Shown here: one piece after another, positions 55,623 through 64,000 of the stretch
Layout: each line of letters starts with the position of its first letter
Position numbering within the stretch: position 1 is the stretch's first letter
Notes under the pieces: generated by a model
Seen by the model: the letters and a program-made list of their open reading frames with translations, nothing else
The model's database searches: none
What the model was told of the DNA's origin: nothing
Source: Apostichopus japonicus
Taxonomy: Eukaryota > Echinodermata > Holothuroidea > Aspidochirotida > Stichopodidae
DNA: 64,000 bases
Assembly: GCF_037975245.1 (NCBI RefSeq)
Contig: NC_092568.1
Span: 3,627,001-3,691,000, forward strand
Reading direction: 5' to 3'
Made by a program: the position numbers and the translations under genes

Positions 55623-55692
<70 letters not shown>
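55623..55692. repeat. (TA)n microsatellite
   Basis: TA tract between a PLE tail and the transposon at 55693. Confidence 0.95.
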
Positions 55693-55697
<5 letters not shown>

Positions 55698-57758
55698 TCA
55701 ATTCCATGGTGACTCGCGTGACATATTTACTAAAATTCCTCTCTATTTGATATCATTAAACAAATAAAGAAATTACCTGGGAGAAAAGCATTCATGTAGC
55801 AGTGAAGGTACGCCTTAATGCTTACAACAGTAGAGAAAAAATATTTATACCTCAAGTATTGGGGGTGAAATTGGCGAAAAACTAAATGTGACTCGCGTGA
55901 CAGATACTATTAGCAAAAATCAGAATGCACACACAAATGTTCGATTTCTTATGTCTTATGAAAATTTTTCCAATCACTTTTTATAATCATACCGAAGTTG
56001 AAAAACACCTCTACCTCAATTGCTATGCAATTTTGAAAAAATGTTGTAACGCATGAAAGTAACAATGAAGATGTATTGTGACTCGCGTGACAAGAAAACG
56101 TGACTCTCGTGACAAGTTCACTTTTCGGATAGTTCTAGACCAAATGCAGTAGTGAATCGAAGGTATAGATCTTGCATAGTGAAATATAACATTCATTGGT
56201 CTAGAAAGTGTCCAAAAGGTACTTCCCTTGGGAATGTCCAGATGATATTAATGTCCCCGAGTTACCTTCGTGACTGCAGACAGTAGGTAATATACTGTAC
56301 GGGTTGTACAGTTGTTAAGGCAATATATCGTGTCAATTAATATAAATAACAATATTTAGTCTGTTGAAGTCACTCATTGAAAGTTATAGAAGAAACAGAT
56401 CTATCAAAATGTGATTCAAATTACCATTCTCATTTGTCATATTTGAATAAACCAAAAGTGTAATATTTGAGAGGATACATTCACTCATAAAATTTTGGGA
56501 ATGATTGAGCAGTTAAAACCTTAAGGTTGTCAAGTCATAGCACATGGCATTGCCAGATACAAATATAGATTATGTTTTAGTATATCACTAAAAAATCAGT
56601 GACATGTGCTAACTTTCCAAATGTGGTGATAAAATAAGCAGTATATTGCGATAAATATTCATGATTTTAATTTATGATATTTCAAATGAAATTATTATAA
56701 TTAGTTGCAATATTTGTGCCCATATTATTCAAGTTGCCTAATTAAAGGGGAATGGATATATGATCAATATCTTTAATCAATGATTCATTCATCAAACTAT
56801 AACATCCCTGTAATTTTCACACAGTAAATAGGTAGAAACACTGTCTTGATTTGACGTGACTCGCGTGACGTGACTCGCGTGACATTCATAAAGGGTGATT
56901 TTCTCCAAAATTTGAATATCTTCTGAAAGGAAAATTCAGTAATCCTTTTGGGTATCTATGTGAAGACTTGATATTCATAATTTGGAGTAAAACTATTGTG
57001 CAGGCAAGGAGAAAAAAAAAACAGTCAATTTTGTGACTCACATGACAGTAAATCGAGGGTGTTTACTGTTTTCAATTCACCACTGTTGTCTAATGCCTTG
57101 ATGTCAAAATAAAATTGAAGCTATTAAGTGAGCACTATGCTATAGCAAATAAAGTTCGTCCAACACACAGTAAATAGGTAGAAACACTATCTTGAATTGA
57201 CGTGACTTGCGTGACGTGACTCGCGTGACATTCGTAAGGGTGATTTTCCGCAAAATTTGAATATCTTCTGGAAAGGAAAATTCAGTAATCCTTTTGGTAT
57301 CTATGTGAAGACTTGATATTCATTATTTGGAGTAAAACTATTGTGCAGGCAAGGAGAAAAAACAAAAACAGTAAATTTTTTGACTCGCGTGACAGTAAAT
57401 CGAGGGTGTTTTCAATTCACCACTATTGTCTAATGCCTTAAAGTCGAAAAAAAATTGAAGCTATTAAGTGAGCACTATGCTATAGCAAATATAATAAGTC
57501 CAAAAAACTGATGATACCTATGATTACTATGTACAAACCTGCACAAAATGAAATTTCACTGTATTTTTCATAATTTAGTTACAACGGGAACCATTTTTTA
57601 TTACCGACCCCGTAATAAAAAAAATGATGTTTCTGGGGCGAAAAAAATTATTTTTAGTAACTACAAGTATTCTATTTATTGGAAACTTATTCAATTTTAA
57701 TGTACAATAATTTTAAATTTTTTGGTATGATGTTGACCTTATCATGGAATTGACCATA
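55693..57758. mobile_element. DNA transposon with TATGGTCAATTCCATG TIRs and repeated 14-mer
   Basis: Left end TATGGTCAATTCCATG (55693-55708) and inverted right end (57743-57758) match over 16 bp. (TA)n lies on the left and a TATA-rich tract on the right. The interior has no transposase frame. It carries ten copies of GTGACTCGCGTGAC (up to two mismatches), all on the + strand, beginning at 55709, 55888, 56078, 56100, 56856, 56870, 57033, 57202, 57216 and 57380. Two large direct copies (offset 346 bp) lie at 56818-57163 and 57164-57490. A TA target would suggest a Tc1/mariner-like mechanism, but this cannot be proved in TA-rich flanks. Confidence 0.85.
56818..57490. repeat. Tandem duplication, 346-bp unit x2
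   Basis: Both copies begin CACAGTAAATAGGTAGAAAC and end with GCACTATGCTATAGCAAAT, each containing three 14-mer copies. Confidence 0.92.
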
Positions 57759-57762
57759 TACA

Positions 57763-58144
<382 letters not shown>

Positions 58145-58211
<67 letters not shown>

Positions 58212-58241
58212 AATATATATATATAAATATATATATATATC
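58145..58241. repeat. (TA)n microsatellite
   Basis: TA tract with TACA/TGTA interruptions between the SINE and the PLE tail. Confidence 0.95.
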
Positions 58242-58770
58242 ACAAAATTGGTGGATCGGATCTTGCTACTTAAAGTTTCACGCCGTAGCGATCTTCAGGC
58301 AAGTGATAGACTGAAGCCTAGTACCCCCTATATATATATACATGTATGTTAAGGCTTTTTTCTAGTACGGTTGAGTGATCTTAAGTGTCTGCATTTAGAC
58401 ACTAGTTCTGTTCGCTTGTTGAGAATTCTTTCCTTTTCAGAGTGTGCGTTGATGATCGCGAGTTTCTCCTGCAGGCACAGGCTGCATTGTGTGGTGCCGC
58501 TAAGTAGGGTGTTGGAATGCTTGAGAATTGACCACTCAATTTCGTAATCTTCCCCTTTATCATTCAAGTCCCAAATAAATTTGGATAGTTCTGTTTCCTT
58601 GGCGTAGGTTTTGTTTCGAAAAGATTTCGTGTGGTTGTTATACCTTAACTTGAATGGGCCACCGCACATGCCGATGTATGAGTTGGTAGTGTCATTGTGA
58701 TGAACTTCTGCCTTGTACACATGATGTTGTTCATGTAGCTACATTTTCGACCAGAAGTGACACATCGTGT

Positions 58771-58777
<7 letters not shown>
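58242..58777 (-). mobile_element. Penelope-like element fragment, second family
   Basis: A 5' truncated PLE on the minus strand: GIY-YIG region, then a 3' tail with a hammerhead-like motif ending at the (TA)n. Its sequence differs from the 44381-47220 family. A second TA tract (58778-58821) marks its other edge inside a Ty3/gypsy relic. Confidence 0.85.
58262..58303 (-). ncRNA. Type I hammerhead-ribozyme-like motif
   Basis: On the minus strand: stem I CTTGC/GCAAG, core CTGAAGA (58298-58292), U-U apposition, stem II CGC/GCG with a TACG loop, GAA, stem III ACT/AGT with loop TTA, cleavage triplet GTA, then stem I. Compared with 26350-26395, all three stems differ in sequence yet still pair, which supports a conserved fold. 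Confidence 0.75.

Positions 58778-58780
<3 letters not shown>
58349..58780 (-). pseudogene. GIY-YIG endonuclease domain of a broken PLE
   Basis: A 123-codon frame (58720 to 58349) contains NSYIGMCGG, LRYNNHTKSF, ELSKFIWDL and LNKRTELVSKCRH, typical of the C-terminal endonuclease of Penelope/Neptune-like elements. Upstream codons (CSYMNNIM) continue in another frame, consistent with a 2-nt TG duplication. The RT domain is absent. Not functional. Confidence 0.85.

Positions 58781-58821
<41 letters not shown>
58778..58821. repeat. (TA)n microsatellite
   Basis: TA tract at the junction between the PLE fragment and the gypsy RNase H segment. Confidence 0.95.
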
Positions 58822-58825
<4 letters not shown>

Positions 58826-59715
58826 TCATACATTGCAAGAGTATGAGTCCAACGCTGATTTGCGAGCTGATGCCTGTGGCGGTATTGCGCGACGGTCAGT
58901 GAATAACCAAGCAGTGGTTTGTGATCAATAACCAGCGTAAAAAGTCGCCCGTAAAGATATGAGTGAAATTTATTCACGCCAAACACACAAGCCAAGCCTT
59001 TCTTTCCATTTAATAGGTCTTTAGAGTTATTGAAGGCAGTTTTCCTACCCTTATTCTCATTTCCATTTAATTTCCTTCTTTAAATAAATCATAAAGTGGA
59101 GCCAAGGTAGTAGACAAAGTCGGTATAAACTTCCCATAGTAACCAGAACCAGGTGTGACTTCAACTCCGTCACATTTCGTGGCGCGGGCGCGTCCCTGAT
59201 AGCCTTTACCTTGGTTGATAAGGGATGTAGATCTTTCTCATCGATCATATGACCCTAGGTATTCGACCGAAGACGCCATGAACGTACAATTGTCTCTTCT
59301 AAGACGGAGCCCGGCATTTTATAATTGATTAAGTACTTCGTCTAGGATTAGCAAATGTTTCTTATCCGATGAACCGGTAATGAAGATGTTGCCTATGTAA
59401 ACCACCACATGAGGTATTCCCTGTAAGATACCTTCGATGGCGTGTTGAAATATCCCGGGGGCCGAGGATGTCCCAAGCGGTAAACGATTATATTGAAAAA
59501 GACCTTTATGGTTATTGATTACCCATAAGCTTGGAATCTTCATCCAACTGTAATTGCTGATATGCTTGACTACTTTAAAATATCGAACGTTTCTGTCTTA
59601 GGTCCACAATTTCGTTAGCATTGAAGAAGTTTTCAACACGTTCAATATATTGCGTCCACTCTTCTCTTCCTTCACGAAATTCGTCCAATTATCCGAATAA
59701 CGCCATTTCAACAAT
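58822..59715 (-). pseudogene. Ty3/gypsy retrotransposon relic (gag start joined to RT-RNase H)
   Basis: Read on the minus strand. From about 59715 a gag-like N terminus (LDEFREGREEWTQYIERVEN) is joined after ~50 codons to reverse transcriptase (AYQQLQLDEDS, then KGLFQYNRLPLGTSSAPGIF). The catalytic motif is changed to YIGN. Then come GLRLRRDNCTFMASSVEYLG, APAPRNVTELKSH and an RNase H segment (ACVFGVNKFHSYLYGRLFTL, DHKPLL). There are several frameshifts and stops. Large parts of gag, protease and RNase H are deleted and integrase is missing; the relic ends at (TA)n plus the PLE. An LTR may lie to the right (59790-60060) but was not proved. Confidence 0.85.
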
Positions 59716-61370
59716 AAAATGTGAAAATCCGACAAAAATGTCCTTTATGGCGAGAAAATAAATCTTCGCTACTTCTTGTCGTGTTCCCGCTTCAGTACAG
59801 GAGTTCGACAAGATGAAAAACACATTCAATACGCGTGAGTACATATGTCCGTTTTATTCGATAACTAAAAACACTCTGGTATGACCGTATGAGTGAGTAA
59901 CCTGGGAGTAGGAATATCTGACGTAAGTGTATAGAAATAAACGCAGTCGCTTAGTTATTCTACCACATGAATGAGGTTTACAAATAACTAAACCATTCGC
60001 TTTGTCAAATTTGAAGTGCAAATGTAACTTTTGCCATTTTCGTAATGGCAAAATAGCAAATATATGTAACTTATTTAACTATTGGTACACTGAGAATGAA
60101 AAATATGCTTAATGGTTTGTAAAGACAATACAAAGACAATGTAAAGACAATAACGGCCACCAACCCGAACTGCAATATGATTCGTGTTTGACTCGGTGGA
60201 ATCATCTTTGTTGTTTTATTGAAATTAACACCTCTAATTTGGTTTTATTTTGTTGTCTGGACAAAATTCCACAGGGGCCAACTTTGTTTTCCACAATCGC
60301 ACCGAAAAACACTCGAAAATTTAAGCCTAACAATGTTTTTGTTTTATTTTAGTGGCCGAAAATTGCTTATAAAAAGTAAGCCATGGCCTACCAACGCATC
60401 CTTCATCCTCCCAACATTTTGTAAGCAGTTAGCTTTTCAATCAGATTTCAACAAATAGATATCGCTACCAATCTTCCTTTCGTTGTAACTTTGCGATTTT
60501 TTGCCCCGGTTAAGTTGTCACTGCCTTCGCAACTAACGCCATCTTGAAAAGTGTAGAAATGGCGAAACAGCCGTTATGATTGAAAACTTAACGTTACTTA
60601 ACATTTAAACACAGCAGGCCGTGGTTCACTTTTTATTACCAATATTGTGTGATTTGTTTGCTCTGCCGAATTTTACCCATTGACTTATCATAGAGGCAAT
60701 CGTATGTTGTCCCTAGCGTTGTACTTTTGACGGTCGCCTATAAACCTCACTCCAAATGAAACCATAGTTAATTTTTCCAGGTGTCTGAGATCAGATAACA
60801 ACTTTGTTAAAGGTCAAGCGACACGTAAAGTTGACTTTGCATAATATTAAACTTAACAATTCTTACATTAACAAAAACCCAACACCGCGATTTTTTTCCG
60901 TCTCCAAAGGGGTAGAAATCGGTAAAAAGTACTATTACGTAATAGATTCAGTGACGTCACGGGGGGAGCGCAGAAGAGTGCAAACTGTATATGTTCTGCG
61001 CAGTGCATTGGGTATGGAGAAATCTCAAACTTCTCGAAAATATTACCTTTTTCAGCAGTCTGTTACAAGAAAGTTAAGATTTTGATTAAGATGAAAAATC
61101 ACAAATTGATACATAAGACATCGAGCAAAACATCCATTGACTTCTTTTTTCATAAATTCCTTGCATTTTCTTCCTATCAAGCAACAAAAAACTCAGCAAA
61201 AATCGGCTAGATTGACTCGTTCAGGGAAAGCCGAAAACAAATGACGTCATTTGTTTACCAAGTCGAAAGTGAATGATATCGTCGCATACGATATTGCTAC
61301 CACATACAGTTTCTATACACGCACTGTAGTACGCATATATACACAGCACAGCATAGCTTATACATATCGC
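59716..61370. other. No recognisable gene; possible promoter-proximal region
   Basis: Mostly AT-rich. From about 60940 it becomes locally richer in CG dinucleotides (GTGACGTCACGGGGG at 60951-60965, TGACGTCAT near 61242), which could belong to the 5' region of the pseudogene that follows. No exon identified. Confidence 0.5.
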
Positions 61371-61373
61371 GAA

Positions 61374-61433
61374 ATGGCTGCCGGTGGCATTGACACACAG
61401 TATTTAGATAGCAACGGCGAAGAAGTAAGTTAA
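61374..61433 (+). other. Short frame upstream of P2X7-like pseudogene
   Basis: ATG at 61374 opens 19 codons (MAAGGIDTQYLDSNGEEVS), ending at the TAA 61431-61433 in the same frame as the next ATG. The GTAAGT at 61425-61430 is also a strong splice-donor match, so this might be a small first exon. Unresolved. Confidence 0.35.
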
Positions 61434-63205
61434 ATGGAGGACATGGTGGACGATCGTGGGGAAGTTTTTCCCTATATGTTCGAACCGGAGACCAGCGAAG
61501 AGGAAGCGGGATCGGACAGCGATGTCGAAATTGATCGTCTTGACGGAATATAACGGTAACGTTACGCCAAGCGTACTTTACTTTATATAGGATAGTTGTG
61601 TCACTAGTTAGGCCTAGAACCGATAAATGTTTCCTAACTTTGCTCATACACTTAGCTAGCCAATTTGTTGATGGGGCAGCAAAATTAACATGAATGTGCG
61701 GTCGAGTAAAGTTAAGGAAGTTACTAAAGTTGTGGCAGCACATGCCCCAGGAACATGTCACACAGACATGTTTCATTTGGTTAGAAGATTGAAGGAGCCA
61801 ATTGGAAGAGTGCACAACAAATTCAGAGGTGGCCTATTATTAATTTCCTAGCAGTTGTAGGCCTAGTGGCAAATTAGTGAAGTTACCACAAATCAGGGAA
61901 AGGGTGGGGGGGGGGAGGGAGAAGGTGGCACCTCACACCAGCTTTTTGTCATTTCCGCTTGAGCTAATTTCATAACCAGATTTTCTCAATCTAGGGAATG
62001 GATTCAGAAGTGGGAAAGAGTTGGAAACGAGGCAATATCGGCCTGTTTTATTTTCCTTTGCAGCATTGTCCCAACAGAGGCAAGACTTCTAAGAAGAGGC
62101 TATCCCTTCCTTACTAGTGATGTTACTTGTAAGGAGCTTCAACAGTAGATTGCCCTTCAGAGGTGCCCCTTTTCTATTTTGACATGTTAGTACAGTATGC
62201 CCCAATAATTGAGGTTGGTATGAAGTCATTGAATTGGCTCTTTATTATTTGAACTGGTTTGTATTGTTTACAGGTGTCATTGTGGCCAATGTGCTGTGAT
62301 GCCTACAGCAAGGGAGTGTAGATGCTGCAGCGAAATAGATAAGGACTGTGATGGATGAAGAAGGTGCTGCATGCATCACCTGACACCCAGGTTTTGAAGC
62401 TATGTGCCTGAACACATTGTTTCTTCAGACAGCCTACTACATGTACCGTCAACAGTATGGTGGACGTGCACAGGAAAACAGGATCCAAGAGTAAGTATAG
62501 AATACATTATTTTTGTTGTATACCTTTATTCATTGCTCTGACCTGCTGTTGAAAGATGTAACAATACAGAGGGTGTATTCATAGTTTAGTTTTGTTTCGT
62601 TGTGAAAGGAATAACATTAAGATATAGATTTGATCAAGAAAATTTGTGCACCATAGTTCAAAACCTGCTTCTGATTAGGTCATTTTGACCAAAAACTGGT
62701 GTAATGTCCTTGAGGTTAACCCTTATCATGCTGACTGACATAGTAATCATTAACACTGAGCCATGGAACCAAATGCCACAAAAAAAATGTCCACCATGCT
62801 TGTGCACGATCCATTTACAAATTTTAGTCCCCGAGATGATGACAATGATCAGTTTGTATAAATGGCATAGCTAGGCTTACTTTAGGGGAGGCAGATTTAG
62901 GGGCCAAGCAAATTCTGGAAATCATATAGAAATTTATTTTAAAATTGACGTCCCCAGATGGCTACCAAGCTTTTGTGTGTCTTCATCTTTTATAGCTGGT
63001 TTTAATATGATTATTTTACAGGAAATACAGACACACAGCATACAGACAACTTGCACGGATGAGCTAGCAGTTTTTAGGGAAGGAGTTTTGTGTTGTTCTC
63101 CCATCCTATGCAGTAAGGAGGATTAGAGAAGCTTTACCATCTGAACAGTATGAAGGATTTAAATTATCAAGACTGAGAATGTGGACTGTTTATGCCAAGT
63201 CATAG
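61434..63205 (+). pseudogene. P2X7 ballast-domain-like gene, degraded (3 exons)
   Basis: Three exons with good splice sites: 61434-61555, 62274-62490 and 63022-63205. Exon 1 encodes GEVFPYMFEPE and an acidic stretch. Exon 2 encodes CHCGQCAVMPTARECRCCSEID, then HPGFEAMCLNTLFLQTAYYMYRQQYGG. Exon 3 encodes KYRHTAYRQLARM, then CVVLPSYAVRRIREALPS and EGFK. The Cys clusters, HPGF, AYRQ and VVLPS..VRRIR segments belong to the cytoplasmic ballast domain of P2X7, found alone in many invertebrate proteins. Damage: TAA at the end of exon 1, a frameshift near 62350, TGA before HPGF and TAG after RMS in exon 3. Possible polyadenylation signals AATAAA follow (63370-63375 and near 63565). I see no channel domain. 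Confidence 0.82.
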
Positions 63206-64000
63206 TATCATTTCTGCAAAGTTTTATGGAAACAGGGTTCAGTGCTGTCTGTTTTGTGGCTGAATGGTGAACATTTTGGAATTCCAGCTTACATTTTTCT
63301 GGTTCATGGTATTAACTACAATCTTGGATGAAATTTTACATTTTCAAGTTTGGGAAGTACATAACAGTAATAAATAATAAAAACTCAAGTTAATTTTTTG
63401 TATGTATTCTCTCTTGTAAGCAAAGCTGTCACTTCTAGTAGCCTGCCAACAAAATCTGGATGATTGAAATCTCAAATATACTAGATTAAAATAGAAGAAT
63501 AGTTTGAATTAAGTACCCTAAACCACTATGTCAATGGGATCTGGAGAGCTTAGGCTTTCATTTTAATAAAATTGTAATGAGAATCAATCTGAAATTGTTC
63601 ATTAATCCATGGAATATCAAGGTTACTTGATCATAAATGAGATAAAAAAAATCATATTTTATCCCATGCGGGGAACAAACAGCAAATTTCTGTCAATTCT
63701 TTTCGAGAAAAACAAAAAATTGGCAACATGTTTGAAACACCAAAGTTGCATACAAATAGTAAGTCAGCATGAACTTTACATTTATGAAGTCTAAGCTCTC
63801 TAGAAAGGAATACTTGTCATTGGAACTTTTTTTTAAATATAATGTTATCATTACTAATAGTTAGTTACAATGGAAACCAGATGTAAGTAAAACTTGAATG
63901 TAAAACTTTAGCAACTTCCCTAAAGGCTGGTAGCGACCTGTTAATTAACACTGCTCTGCAGCTGTGCCATACACCATGTGAACAGACGATTCACAGAGTC
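63206..64000. other. 3' flank, no gene recognised
   Basis: AT-rich sequence with candidate AATAAA signals. The 61-codon frame at 63609 has no recognisable features. Confidence 0.6.

Noticed and set aside
61297-61815. 172-codon minus-strand frame
   Set aside because: It runs antisense through the P2X7-like first exon and shows no domain, low-complexity signature or splice support.

Overview
This is eukaryotic, intron-containing, AT-rich genomic DNA, most likely from a marine invertebrate deuterostome. An echinoderm is my best guess, not proven. The reasons are single-exon rhodopsin-class GPCRs in tandem, a multi-exon calmodulin-like gene, tRNA-derived SINEs with a core common in deuterostomes, Penelope-like elements (PLEs), foldback transposons resembling sea-urchin TU elements, and a P2X7-ballast-domain-like gene.

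Genes. Three paralogous 7TM receptors lie on the + strand (3961-4974, 24910-25923, 42957-43964). They sit in a tandem segmental duplication: unit 1 about 1-6680, unit 2 about 20706-30500, unit 3 about 43115-55459 with a 6.3 kb insertion. A calmodulin-like EF-hand gene can be assembled across unit 2 from five coding exons (18815-18845, 19727-19870, 20442-20568, 23089-23204, 28670-28713). With an unlocated ATG exon it gives a 465-nt frame using mostly calmodulin intron positions. The receptor lies in its last intron on the same strand. Unit 1 keeps the penultimate exon (2363-2478) and unit 3 the last exon (52793-52836), so the repeated module is calmodulin-like gene plus nested GPCR. Receptor 3 is a mosaic: its first ~170 nt are divergent and the rest is nearly identical to receptor 2.

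Mobile DNA dominates the rest. Two foldback elements have 9-bp target duplications and inverted arms filled with tandem arrays. The larger (31635-39872) carries about 16.5 and 13 copies of a 179-bp satellite in opposite orientation around a 2.2 kb spacer. The smaller (14942-17921) carries a ~29-bp minisatellite. Other DNA elements are 8574-9521 (8-bp TSD), 40699-41941 (GATTAC-rich TIRs), 54787-55143 (TTAA insertion with an empty site in the paralogous unit), 55693-57758 (ten copies of a 14-mer on one strand) and a hairpin MITE at 27041-27438 and 51161-51556.

Retroelements. One PLE (44381-47220) has an uninterrupted reverse transcriptase/GIY-YIG frame. PLE fragments occur at 7333, 26331, 55461 and 58242. 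Each lies at or close to a (TA)n tract and four retain hammerhead-ribozyme-like folds. A deleted Ty3/gypsy relic lies at 58822-59715 on the minus strand. The right end (61434-63205) holds a three-exon P2X7-ballast-like pseudogene.

Stretches with nothing recognisable: about 7500-8340, 9650-14930 (minor repeats only), 30540-31620, 42000-42950, 47310-50600 (one EF-hand relic and a duplicated 130-bp segment), 59716-61370 and 63206-64000.
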